A stretch of DNA of 64,000 nt, taken from the NCBI RefSeq assembly GCF_009601505.1, contig NZ_WITC01000061.1:62001-126000 (forward strand), in the 5' to 3' direction. The notes below the pieces were generated by a model that did no database searches, was not told the DNA's origin, and worked only from the letters and a program-made list of their open reading frames with translations. Below, one piece after another: positions 25,261 through 33,168 of the stretch (its first letter is position 1; the number at the start of each line of letters is the position of its first letter). This stretch comes from Sinorhizobium terangae. GTDB lineage: Bacteria; Pseudomonadota; Alphaproteobacteria; Rhizobiales; Rhizobiaceae. Position numbers and translations under genes: made by a program.

Positions 25261-25296
25261 AAAGCGCGAGGCAGGACTTTTGTTCCGCCTCGCGCT
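25261..25296 (-). terminator. rho-independent terminator after the CBS-domain gene
   Basis: Minus strand GCGCGAGGC (25296-25288) and GCCTCGCGC (25273-25265) form a 9-bp stem with a 14-base loop, followed by TTTT. It lies 45 bases downstream of the CBS gene ending at 25342. Confidence 0.65.
25263..25287 (-). promoter_or_regulatory. weak EcfG-type promoter candidate inside a terminator
   Basis: Minus strand GGAAC (25287-25283), 18 bases, TT. GGAAC falls in the loop of the terminator hairpin, so this match may be chance. Confidence 0.3.
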
Positions 25297-25341
25297 CGCC
25301 TGCGCCATACCCAAGGATAGGCCGGAGCCTAGTGGGTACGT

Positions 25342-25782
25342 TTAGCCGCTTCGTCCGGCCTGGTTGTGGGATCCGCCGGGAACAGTGACGCCCTTAAGGC
25401 CGGTACCGGCCGTCGCGGGCTGCTCGCGGGCAGCGTCGGCAAGCGATACGATGCCGACCAATCGCTTGTCGCGGTTGACCACGGGCAGGCGCCGAACCTG
25501 GACGTCGCCCATATTGCGCGCGACCTCATCCACTTCTTCGTCTTCGAAGCAGTACTTGACATCGGTCGTCATGATGTCACCAACCTTCGATTGAAGGTCG
25601 AGGCCGTCTGCGACACCGCGAACAACGATGTCCCTGTCCGTTATCATGCCGACCAGCCGGTCGTGGTCTCCCACCGGCAGGAAGCCGATGTCGTTTTCCG
25701 CCATTTGCCTTGCGACGTCAGTGATGGTGTCGTTCGGGCTGACGAGGTGAACGTCCCTGGTCATGATTTCCGATACGTGCAT
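25342..25782 (-). CDS. CBS-domain protein
   Basis: A 146-residue protein of two tandem CBS repeats (about residues 1-60 and 70-125): MHVSEIMTRDVHLVSPNDTI, IGFLPVGDHDRLVGMITDRDI, VGDIMTTDVKYCFEDEEVDE and RRLPVVNRDKRLVGIVSLAD. It is probably an adenine-nucleotide-sensing soluble protein. AAGGAG before ATG 25782 selects the short reading over the open frame reaching 26184. It belongs to the same paralogue group as the CBS protein at 19989. A terminator follows. Confidence 0.9.
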   Translation of the reverse strand: MHVSEIMTRDVHLVSPNDTITDVARQMAENDIGFLPVGDHDRLVGMITDRDIVVRGVADGLDLQSKVGDIMTTDVKYCFEDEEVDEVARNMGDVQVRRLPVVNRDKRLVGIVSLADAAREQPATAGTGLKGVTVPGGSHNQAGRSG

Positions 25783-25849
25783 GATCTTGCTCCTTATTTT
25801 TGATGCGAAACTGTGACCGACCGGCATCCGCCAGCCGGTCTCACAAGTC

Positions 25850-26098
25850 TCATTGCCCTGCCGAGCCGGCCTTTGGGGATTTGCTCTCGGAGGGTGGTGA
25901 CGTCGGCGTTGAAGTTGCGTGCGTCGTACCTTCCGTTTCGAGATCCTCCTTCTCGCCGCTCCTCGACTGGTTTTCTTCCCTCTGCATCTCTCGTGATGCC
26001 TGCTCCCAGTGCCTGCGATCCTGGCCTTCAGGGCGACCTTCCTGCTCCCAGATCGCATAGGCTCTGCGCCGGATAAGCTCTTCCGTGTCGTTGTCCAT
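25850..26098 (-). CDS. DUF2934 family protein
   Basis: An 82-residue hydrophilic protein. The DUF2934 signature is at residues 8-34: IRRRAYAIWEQEGRPEG, then DRRHWEQA. The C-terminal half is a disordered Ser/Thr/Pro-rich tail. Function unknown; these proteins recur in stress regulons of rhizobia. GAGGAAGGG precedes ATG 26098, and a full-consensus EcfG promoter ends 42 bases upstream. Confidence 0.88.
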   Translation of the reverse strand: MDNDTEELIRRRAYAIWEQEGRPEGQDRRHWEQASREMQREENQSRSGEKEDLETEGTTHATSTPTSPPSESKSPKAGSAGQ

Positions 26099-26139
26099 GT
26101 CCCTTCCTCACCGATGAATTCCTTCGATGGCAAAATCCA

Positions 26140-26164
26140 AACGGCGCGACCGCTCAATTGTTCC
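26140..26164 (-). promoter_or_regulatory. EcfG/RpoE2-type promoter (full consensus)
   Basis: Minus strand GGAAC (26164-26160), 16 bases, CGTT (26143-26140); 42 bases from the DUF2934 start. Confidence 0.8.
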
Positions 26165-26180
26165 GCCGGCTGAAACGCGG

Positions 26181-26342
26181 TCAAAAGTGTCTGGGAGGCT
26201 CCGGACTTTCGTCCGGATTGGGGACTGGCACTTCATCCGGAAGTCGCTCGGGATCCGGCTCTTCGATCGGCGGCTCGGGGTCCCAGGGTGGCGGTGGCTT
26301 GGGTGTAGGCGGTTTTGGCTCTGGTTCGCGCGGGTTCGGCAT
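26181..26342 (-). CDS. proline-rich small protein (53 aa)
   Basis: A 53-residue protein with over 35 percent proline, alternating with Glu, Asp and Lys (PREPEPKPPTPKPPPPW, then PIEEPDPERLPDEVPVP). GGAGAG lies 5-10 bases before ATG 26342, which is the main support. It would be an extended, disordered polypeptide. It sits between two EcfG promoters; none faces it closely. It could still be non-coding. Confidence 0.45.
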   Translation of the reverse strand: MPNPREPEPKPPTPKPPPPWDPEPPIEEPDPERLPDEVPVPNPDESPEPPRHF

Positions 26343-26480
26343 TTTTCTCTCCACTCCTGAATGCAATACGGTCCCGAGTGCGTGGTGCGTTGCGCGTTCC
26401 CGGGTTCCATTTGAAATCCCGCTCGCCCACGAATGTTCCAGACACAGTGCGTGCCGCAGGCTGACAGGCCTTTGTCCGCC

Positions 26481-26505
26481 GGAACCGATCCGCGGCTGGG
26501 CGGTT
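26481..26505 (+). promoter_or_regulatory. EcfG/RpoE2-type promoter candidate
   Basis: GGAAC, 18 bases, TT (GGTT); 42 bases before the BON-protein start. Confidence 0.6.
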
Positions 26506-26546
26506 GGAATGGCGTTGACACAAGAATGGAATGCAAGGAGGAGCCA

Positions 26547-27239
26547 ATGGCGAGAAAAAGGGAATCTGACCGGTCCCGTGAAGATTTTAGCCGGTTCCGC
26601 GAAAGCGAGCGGGATCGCTATGGCGCACCCTATGACTACGAACGGGAGTGGCGGCGTGCACGTGAACGCTTTGGCGAGGCCCCGCGAGGCGCTGACTACG
26701 AAAATTCCATGTATTTCCCGAACCCCGAAACGCGCTACGCGGGCCGCTATCGCGGTATGGAAGAAGACTATGATCGGTGGAATCGCGAAAGGGCATTCGG
26801 CGACTACTACGGCTCCGGCTATGGTTATCGCGGTCAACGCCCGTACCGTAGCCACGAGGCGCCGTGGGAAGGCAGGCGGCAACGCGGTTTTATCGATCGA
26901 GCAAGCGACGAAGTCGCCTCCTGGTTCGGCGACGAGGAGGCGGAGCGGCGACGCGAGATGGATCAGCATCGCGGCAAGGGCCCCAAGGGATACACCCGCC
27001 CTGACACCCGTATCCAAGAGGACGTGAGCGACCGGCTGAGCGACGATGGCGCTCTTGATGCCTCCAACATTGAGGTCTCCGTCTTGAATGGAGAGGTGCA
27101 ACTCAGCGGTTTCGTCGACTCGAAGTGGGCCAAACGCCGCGCTGAAGATTGCGCCGACGACGTCTCGGGCGTCACGCACGTGCAAAACAATATTCGGGTG
27201 CAGCCGTCGGCTGGGACATCGACAGGGACGATAACTTAG
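26547..27239 (+). CDS. BON-domain protein with charged N-terminal extension
   Basis: A 230-residue protein. About 120 N-terminal residues are Arg/Glu/Tyr/Gly-rich (SREDFSRFRESERDRYG, YDYEREWRRARERFGE), then SDEVASWFGDEEAERRR and a BON domain at about 158-220 (DVSDRLSDDGALDASNIEVSVLNG, GEVQLSGFVDS, VSGVTHVQNNIRV). BON domains bind membranes or lipids in osmotic-stress proteins such as OsmY. No signal peptide is obvious. AAGGAGGAG precedes ATG 26547. Probably stress-induced from the promoter at 26481. Confidence 0.88.
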   Translation: MARKRESDRSREDFSRFRESERDRYGAPYDYEREWRRARERFGEAPRGADYENSMYFPNPETRYAGRYRGMEEDYDRWNRERAFGDYYGSGYGYRGQRPYRSHEAPWEGRRQRGFIDRASDEVASWFGDEEAERRREMDQHRGKGPKGYTRPDTRIQEDVSDRLSDDGALDASNIEVSVLNGEVQLSGFVDSKWAKRRAEDCADDVSGVTHVQNNIRVQPSAGTSTGTIT

Positions 27240-27305
27240 CCGACCGGCAGACTGATTACGGCCAAATGGCTCTGCGGAGGTGCAGTTTGCCGCAGAACTC
27301 GCCGT

Positions 27306-28355
27306 TCAGTCTTCGGAGAGCTTCCGACGCCTCATTCTTTCGGCGCGCACCAGAAAACTGAGCATGCGCGCCTCTTCGGCGCGCAATTCTTTGTTCGCGC
27401 GGCCGCGCGCGTCGAGCGTTCTGGCCGAAACGGAGGTGTCGCGAGCGAGTGCAATGATCTCCGGATGGATATAGCTTGTGCGCGCGATCGCCGGGGTGTT
27501 GTGCAGAACGGATGCGGCTGCCTCGCTCATCTTCTTCACGGTCGGCCGCTCTCCCCTCCCGACGGCCGCGCGCGCAACCGTAAAGGCCGCAACGCTCCCG
27601 GCCCAGGTCCGGAACGTTTTTGCGGAAATCGGCGCTCCTGATATCTCTGCGAGGTAGCGATTGAGACGCCCCGAATCGATCGGCCGCACAGTGTCATTGT
27701 CGTCCTTCCAGACAAAAAGCTGCCGCCCCGGCAAGTCCGCAATCTCTTCGAGCAACCGCTGCAATCTTGGATGACGCAGTCTGCGCCTCACCCGCTTGCC
27801 CCCTTTGCTAATGAAGCTCAGTTGGATGCAGCCATCCGAAAGCTTGAGGTGGCGCTTGAGCAAGGTTGTCGCGCCGTAGCTCGCATTGGCCTCGACATAG
27901 GCCGGGCTACCGACACGCAGGTGCGCTTCGTCGAGGAGCGCCACGAGCGCCGCGAGAACCGTGCGGCTGTCTTCAGGAGCACCCTGCATGTGGCGCCGGA
28001 TCGTGCGGCGGATCCTCGGCAGCACCTTTCCGAACATCGGAAGCTGTCCGAACTTGTCGCCACTTCTGAGCGCTTGCCATTTCTCGTGATAGCGATACTG
28101 CTTTCGACCGCGCGCGTCGTAGCCCGTCGCCTGGAGATGTCCGCTCTCATCCAGGCAGATCCAGACGTTCTCATAGGCGGGGGGCAGGCCCAGGGACGAT
28201 ATGCGCGCTTTCACCACGGGGTCGCAAAGTACCGAACCGTCCGGCAGACGGTAGACGAAGCCCCGACCTTTGCGCTGTCGCCTGATGCCCGGCTCCGTGT
28301 CGCTCACGTAGACGAGCCCGTTTTCCTCGAGCGCGGGCTCACCGTTTCTAGCCAT
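27306..28355 (-). CDS. DNA topoisomerase IB (eukaryotic/poxvirus type)
   Basis: A 349-residue type IB topoisomerase. It relaxes supercoils by forming a 3'-phosphotyrosyl intermediate. Signatures include YRYHEKWQALRSGDKFGQL, the catalytic Arg region RHMQG..VLALLDEAHLRVG, the catalytic Lys in KGGK, the KTFRTWAGS block and the nucleophilic Tyr in TSYIHPEII. Start at ATG 28355 after GGGGG; it overlaps the end of glgX by 8 bases, so the two are co-transcribed and this topoisomerase is probably under the same stress promoter. Alphaproteobacterial copies usually sit in accessory regions. Confidence 0.92.
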   Translation of the reverse strand: MARNGEPALEENGLVYVSDTEPGIRRQRKGRGFVYRLPDGSVLCDPVVKARISSLGLPPAYENVWICLDESGHLQATGYDARGRKQYRYHEKWQALRSGDKFGQLPMFGKVLPRIRRTIRRHMQGAPEDSRTVLAALVALLDEAHLRVGSPAYVEANASYGATTLLKRHLKLSDGCIQLSFISKGGKRVRRRLRHPRLQRLLEEIADLPGRQLFVWKDDNDTVRPIDSGRLNRYLAEISGAPISAKTFRTWAGSVAAFTVARAAVGRGERPTVKKMSEAAASVLHNTPAIARTSYIHPEIIALARDTSVSARTLDARGRANKELRAEEARMLSFLVRAERMRRRKLSED

Positions 28356-30450
28356 GGTCCCCCGGAAGGAAGACGGTGACGCTTTGTCCTGCGACAACCT
28401 CATGGTCTTGCGCCGCGCGAGGGCCGGGCTCGTCACTTGCCGCATCGAAACTGGCCGTATCGAGCACGCGCTGCCATCGCTCCGTTTCATTTACGCGGGG
28501 AAGCGAGATCTCGCAATCGGCGCCGGCATTCAAGACCAGGAAAATGCCGTTGGCTGGCGTCGTTTCCGCGACGCCGTTGCGGCTGAAGTAGACGCCGACG
28601 ATACGCAACGTTTCATCATGCCACGCTTCTTCGTCCATCGGGCGGCCGTCGGCCTTGTACCAGGCGATTTCGAGGTGACCGCCCTCGCCCGGTTCGCCGT
28701 TGAGAAACCGTTCCTGGCGGAGCGATGGATTCTCCTTGCGGAACTCCACCATCTTTCGGCAGAAGGCCAGGAAGGCTTCGTCTCCGGAAGCCCAATCAAC
28801 CCAACCGATCTCGTTGTCCTGGCAATAGACGTTGTTGTTGCCGGCTTGGCTGTTTCCGAATTCGTCGCCGCCAAGGATCATCGGCACCCCCTGGCTGACC
28901 ATCAGGGTGGTAAACATTGCGCTGCGCCGGCGTGCGCGCGCATTGTTGATCCGCTCGTCATCGGTGGCACCTTCGGCACCCATGTTGTCGGAATGATTTT
29001 CGGCGTGTCCGTCGCGATTGTCCTCGCCATTGGCTTCATTGTGCCTGTCGTTGTAGGAAACCGTATCCATCAGCGTGAAGCCGTCGTGTGCGCTGATCAG
29101 GTTGATCGACGCGGTCGCACCACGGTCGGAGTGATTGAATTGTACGGGCGAGCCCGCGATACGCTCGGCAAGCACCGGCACGATACCGTCGTCCCCCTTC
29201 CAGAACCGCCGGACATCGTCCCGGAACCGATCGTTCCATTCGCGGAACGGATGCGGGAAGCCGCCGAGTTGGTAGCCGCCGTCGCCGATATCCCAAGGCT
29301 CCGCGATGAGCTTGACGCCGGCGAGGATCGGGTCCTGCCTGATCGCGTCGAAGAAGCCGCCTTCCCGATCGAATTCCATGTCCTCACGGCCGAGCGCGCT
29401 CGCGAGATCGAAGCGGAAGCCGTCGATATGCATCACCTGCACCCAGTAGCGAAGACTGTCGAGCACCATGCGCAGCACCATCGGATGGGCGACGTTGAGC
29501 GTGTTGCCGGTGCCGGTCATGTCGAAGGTGTGACGCGGGTTTTCCGGAGATGGCCGGTAGTAGCTGAGATTGTCGAGGCCGCGAAAACTCAAGGTCGGAC
29601 CATGCTCCGAGCCCTCGGCCGTGTGGTTGTAGACGACATCCATCAGGACTTCGATGCCGGCGGCATGAAACCGCTTCACCATCGTCTTGAACTCGGTGAT
29701 GCGGTTGCTCTTCATGTAACGCGTCTGTGGCGCGAAGAAGCCGAGGGTCTGATATCCCCAGTAGTTCCTGAGGCCGCGCTCGAGCAGATGGCGGTCGTCG
29801 AGGAAATACTGCACCGGCAGGAGTTCGATGGCGGTCACGCCGAGTTTCGTCAAATGGTCGATGATCGGATCGCTTGCCATGCCGAGGAACGTGCCGCGCA
29901 GGTCTTCCGGCACTGCCGGGTGCGTCATGGTCATGCCGCGAACATGGGTCTCGTAGATGATCGTGTCCGTCCAGGGGCGGCGGATCGCCTCCTCACCGGC
30001 CCAGTCGAAAGCCGGATCCTGGATGACGCCCTTGACCATGAGAGGCGCGCTGTCGCGCTCATCGAAGGAAAGGTCGTTGCCGGTGCCGTCGATCGTATAT
30101 CCGAACAGTGCGTCGTCCCAGACAAATGTGCCGGCGACTTGCTTGGCATAGGGGTCGAGCAGCAATTTGTTCGGATTGAATCGGTGTCCGCTGTGCGGGT
30201 CGTAGGGCCCGTGCGCACGGTAGCCGTAGAGCGTCCCCGGCCCGATGCCTTCGATATAGCCCGACCAGACATCACCTTCACGCTTCGGCAAGGGCAGGCG
30301 CGCCGTTTCCCTGCTGCCATCCTCCGAGAACAGGCAAAGTTCGATCATCTCGGCATGGGCCGAAAAGACCGCGAAATGCGTACCCTCGCCTGTGTACTCG
30401 GCACCGAGTTCCGGCTTCAGGAAATTAAGTTCGGAAAAAGTGACGTTCAT
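28348..30450 (-). CDS. glgX: glycogen debranching enzyme GlgX
   Basis: A 700-residue GH13_11 enzyme. An N-terminal CBM48 domain (GAEYTGEGTHFAVFSAHAE) precedes the (beta/alpha)8 barrel with DVVYNHT (region I), GFRFDLAS (II, nucleophile Asp), LIAEPWD (III, acid Glu) and ISAHDGFTL (IV, Asp). GGDEFGNSQAGNNNVYCQDN is typical of GlgX/TreX isoamylases. It cleaves alpha-1,6 branches of glycogen, giving maltodextrins for TreY/TreZ. ATG 30450 is preferred to an upstream Met at 30579 because the full-consensus EcfG promoter (30488-30512) lies between them. It diverges from treZ. Confidence 0.95.
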   Translation of the reverse strand: MNVTFSELNFLKPELGAEYTGEGTHFAVFSAHAEMIELCLFSEDGSRETARLPLPKREGDVWSGYIEGIGPGTLYGYRAHGPYDPHSGHRFNPNKLLLDPYAKQVAGTFVWDDALFGYTIDGTGNDLSFDERDSAPLMVKGVIQDPAFDWAGEEAIRRPWTDTIIYETHVRGMTMTHPAVPEDLRGTFLGMASDPIIDHLTKLGVTAIELLPVQYFLDDRHLLERGLRNYWGYQTLGFFAPQTRYMKSNRITEFKTMVKRFHAAGIEVLMDVVYNHTAEGSEHGPTLSFRGLDNLSYYRPSPENPRHTFDMTGTGNTLNVAHPMVLRMVLDSLRYWVQVMHIDGFRFDLASALGREDMEFDREGGFFDAIRQDPILAGVKLIAEPWDIGDGGYQLGGFPHPFREWNDRFRDDVRRFWKGDDGIVPVLAERIAGSPVQFNHSDRGATASINLISAHDGFTLMDTVSYNDRHNEANGEDNRDGHAENHSDNMGAEGATDDERINNARARRRSAMFTTLMVSQGVPMILGGDEFGNSQAGNNNVYCQDNEIGWVDWASGDEAFLAFCRKMVEFRKENPSLRQERFLNGEPGEGGHLEIAWYKADGRPMDEEAWHDETLRIVGVYFSRNGVAETTPANGIFLVLNAGADCEISLPRVNETERWQRVLDTASFDAASDEPGPRAAQDHEVVAGQSVTVFLPGDHG

Positions 30451-30487
30451 CGCCGTTACCACCCGCGCCCGCTCGAGGCGATGGTGC

Positions 30488-30512
30488 AACGCGGAAGACA
30501 AGAAATTGTTCC
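30488..30512 (-). promoter_or_regulatory. EcfG/RpoE2-type promoter (full consensus), glgX
   Basis: Minus strand GGAAC (30512-30508), 16 bases, CGTT (30491-30488); 38 bases from glgX. Also decides the glgX start. Confidence 0.82.
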
Positions 30513-30544
30513 TACCAGACGCCTTTCGCCCTGCGACAGGCTGT

Positions 30545-30570
30545 GGAACTTTCGCCGGAGCCGGCCAGTT
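30545..30570 (+). promoter_or_regulatory. EcfG/RpoE2-type promoter candidate, treZ
   Basis: GGAAC, 19 bases, TT (AGTT); 23 bases before treZ and back to back with the glgX promoter. Confidence 0.6.
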
Positions 30571-30592
30571 TCCTTTCATTCATCAAAGGATC

Positions 30593-32407
30593 ATGCCGAT
30601 GCAGCAACAGCAATCGCCAGGACTTTTCAGAAGAACCTGGGGCGCCAGTTTGATTTCGGCGGATGCCGGATACTTCAGGTTGTGGGCGCCCGATGAACGA
30701 GCCGTCCGCCTCATCCTCAACGGGACCGCGCATGAGATGAAGGCGCTCGACGACGGATGGTTCGAGCATTCGCTGACAGCGCGTGCGGGAGACCTGTACT
30801 GTTTTCAGCTGTCGGACGGATCGCTGGTTGCCGATCCGGCATCCTCGGCCCAGCAGAATGGACCTTCCGGTCCCTCGATCCTCGTCGATCAGGCGGCATA
30901 TGATTGGAAGGAAACCTCGTGGCGCGGCCGGCCGTGGGAAGAAGCAATCATCTCAGAACTGCACATCGGCACCTTCACACCGGAGGGTACGTTCCGCGCG
31001 GCGGGCGAACGCCTTGCCCATCTTGCCGATGCCGGCATCACCGCGATCGAGATCATGCCCGTTGCGGAAGCGCCCGGCATGCGGGGGTGGGGCTACGACG
31101 GCGTGCTGCACTTTGCGCCCCACCATGCTTATGGGACGCCGGATGAGTTCAAGGCCCTCGTCGATCGGGCCCATTCACTGGGTCTCATGGTTCTGCTCGA
31201 CGTCGTCTACAATCACTTCGGCCCGGAAGAAAATGCCTTGCCGCGCTATGCGGCCGACTTCTTCAACAAAGACAGCGCGACTCCGTGGGGAGCCTCGATT
31301 GCCTTCGAGCAGGAACCCGTCCGACGCTTTTTCATCGAGAATGCGCTCTGTTGGCTGGGCGATTTCCGCTTTGACGGGCTGCGCATAGACGCGACCGAGC
31401 AGATCCGAGATAGCCGCAAGCCACACATCCTCGTCGAGATGGCGCGCGAGATACGCGAGACATTTCCCGAACGCCATGTCCATCTCGTCGTCGAAGACGC
31501 TCATCGCCGCAGGAGCCTTGTGGGGCGAGGACCGGAAGGGATTGCAGAACTTTTCACCGCCTCGTGGAACGACGATCTGCATAACGCGCTGCATGTGGTG
31601 GCCACGGGAGAGACGAAAGGTCACTACAAGCCCTTTGCCGCGGAGACTTGGCGGAAAATTCGCGAGGCCATGGCCGAAGGCTTCGCTCTACCCGCCAAGG
31701 GAACGGAGATTTCGTCGCACTGGAGGGGCGACCGGCTGCCGCCTGAGGCCCGTGTCAACTTCCTGCAGAACCATGATCAGATCGGAAACCGTGCCTTCGG
31801 CGAACGCCTCATCTCGCTCGTCGGAGAGGATCTGATGCGGGTCCTGACCGCGACGCTGATGCTCGTTCCGCAGGTTCCGCTGCTCTTCATGGGCGAGGAA
31901 TATGGCGAGACCCAGCCGTTTTGCTTCTTCGCGGACTACGAGGGCGAGATCGCCGAGGCCGTTCGCTCGGGACGTCAGGGGGAGGCCGAGAATTTCGGCG
32001 GCATGCCGCGCGGCAAGACCATAGCGGATTTGCCTGATCCGCTCGATCCGCGGACGTTCGCCGCATCGAAATTGCGTTGGGATCGCGCGGAAAGTCCAGC
32101 GGGCAGACGGCACCTTGCCTTCATCCGCGAGCTTGCCGACATCCGCCAGCGGCACATCGCGCCGCTGCTCAAGCAGCCCGGCGTACCCGACCACCGTATA
32201 CTTCCGACCGGCGACGGACTCGTCGCGGTCGACTGGCTGTTCGGAAGCGCCGTTCTCGCGCTGCGGATCAATCTCACCGACCAGGCAAGGCCCGTTCCCG
32301 CATACAGCGGAGCGCCGATCTTCACGACCATGGCAGCGGGTGATTGCTCTCTCACGGCGGGTGAACTGCCGGGACCGGGCATCGTTGCCGCCGTTGCACC
32401 GCCTTAA
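30593..32407 (+). CDS. treZ: malto-oligosyltrehalose trehalohydrolase TreZ
   Basis: A 604-residue GH13_10 enzyme. It releases trehalose from the maltooligosyl trehalose made by TreY. An N-terminal CBM48-like domain (FRLWAPDERAVRLIL) precedes the barrel: DVVYNHFGPEEN (region I), FRFDGLRIDA (II, nucleophile), LVVEDAHR (III, Glu) and LQNHDQIGNR (IV). MGEEYGETQPFCFFADYEG is diagnostic for TreZ. AAAGGA precedes ATG 30593. Divergent from glgX; with it, it forms a glycogen-to-trehalose route. treY is not in the window, so it must be elsewhere. Confidence 0.95.
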   Translation: MPMQQQQSPGLFRRTWGASLISADAGYFRLWAPDERAVRLILNGTAHEMKALDDGWFEHSLTARAGDLYCFQLSDGSLVADPASSAQQNGPSGPSILVDQAAYDWKETSWRGRPWEEAIISELHIGTFTPEGTFRAAGERLAHLADAGITAIEIMPVAEAPGMRGWGYDGVLHFAPHHAYGTPDEFKALVDRAHSLGLMVLLDVVYNHFGPEENALPRYAADFFNKDSATPWGASIAFEQEPVRRFFIENALCWLGDFRFDGLRIDATEQIRDSRKPHILVEMAREIRETFPERHVHLVVEDAHRRRSLVGRGPEGIAELFTASWNDDLHNALHVVATGETKGHYKPFAAETWRKIREAMAEGFALPAKGTEISSHWRGDRLPPEARVNFLQNHDQIGNRAFGERLISLVGEDLMRVLTATLMLVPQVPLLFMGEEYGETQPFCFFADYEGEIAEAVRSGRQGEAENFGGMPRGKTIADLPDPLDPRTFAASKLRWDRAESPAGRRHLAFIRELADIRQRHIAPLLKQPGVPDHRILPTGDGLVAVDWLFGSAVLALRINLTDQARPVPAYSGAPIFTTMAAGDCSLTAGELPGPGIVAAVAPP

Positions 32408-32432
32408 CGGAACATGATTCCGACCTTGCGGT
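32408..32432 (+). promoter_or_regulatory. EcfG/RpoE2-type promoter candidate, udgX
   Basis: GGAAC begins right after the treZ stop, then 18 bases and TT (GGTT); 34 bases before ATG 32467. Confidence 0.6.
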
Positions 32433-32466
32433 TAGAACGTCGACGCAGCCGCGGCGGCAGGCGTGC

Positions 32467-33168
32467 ATGGAAGCGAGGAACAAGGCTCGACAACAGATGT
32501 CGCGAGTGGCAGCAAAAACGGGTCCAGCCCTTTCCGGCGAGCATGCGAATGCGCGCTCCATCGCGGCCTTGCGAAGACAAGCGGAAAGCTGCGAACGGTG
32601 CGACCTCTACAAGAACGCGACACAGCTCGTCTTCGGCGAGGGCCCGGTCGACGCCCGCATTGTTCTGGTCGGCGAACAGCCCGGTGATCGAGAGGACTTG
32701 GCGGGACATCCGTTCGTCGGGCCGGCCGGCCGGGTTCTCGACGAATGCCTGCACGAAGCCGGTGTCGATCGCTCGAGCTGCTATCTGACCAATGCGGTCA
32801 AGCACTTCAAGTTCGAGCAGCGCGGCAAGCGGCGCCTGCACTCACGGCCGAATGCGGGCGAGATCCAGCGTTGCTCCTGGTGGTTGGGTGCCGAGCTGGA
32901 ACAGCTTCGTCCCGACCTCGTCGTTGCGCTCGGCGCTACGGCGGTAATGACGCTTCTTGGTCGGAGCGTCGCCGTTACCAAGAATCGTGGCGATCTGATC
33001 GACACGCCGGCCGGCTATCCGGTCCTTGTAACAATCCATCCATCCTATCTTCTCAGGATCCGGGACGGGGGCGACGCGGCAAGCGAACGTGCGCGTTTTG
33101 TCAAGGACCTGGCAAAGGTCGCCGCCTTTGAAGCGGATCACAGTGCACGCGGGCAACGCCGTTCATGA
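32467..33168 (+). CDS. udgX: UdgX-type uracil-DNA glycosylase
   Basis: A 233-residue family 4-like uracil-DNA glycosylase with an iron-sulfur cluster (CERC at residues 42-45 plus later Cys). It has the GEQPGD motif at about 69-74, and the UdgX-specific KRRLH loop at 121-125, whose His covalently traps the abasic sugar after uracil removal. HPSYLLR near the C-terminus is the second active-site motif. UdgX thus makes an irreversible protein-DNA link at uracil, a known oddity of this group. Alternative Met at 32497. Its end overlaps the GST gene by 6 bases. Confidence 0.92.
   Translation: MEARNKARQQMSRVAAKTGPALSGEHANARSIAALRRQAESCERCDLYKNATQLVFGEGPVDARIVLVGEQPGDREDLAGHPFVGPAGRVLDECLHEAGVDRSSCYLTNAVKHFKFEQRGKRRLHSRPNAGEIQRCSWWLGAELEQLRPDLVVALGATAVMTLLGRSVAVTKNRGDLIDTPAGYPVLVTIHPSYLLRIRDGGDAASERARFVKDLAKVAAFEADHSARGQRRS

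Noticed and set aside
28354-30696. 780-codon open frame antisense to glgX
   Set aside because: Shadow frame; glgX has all GH13 regions on the minus strand.
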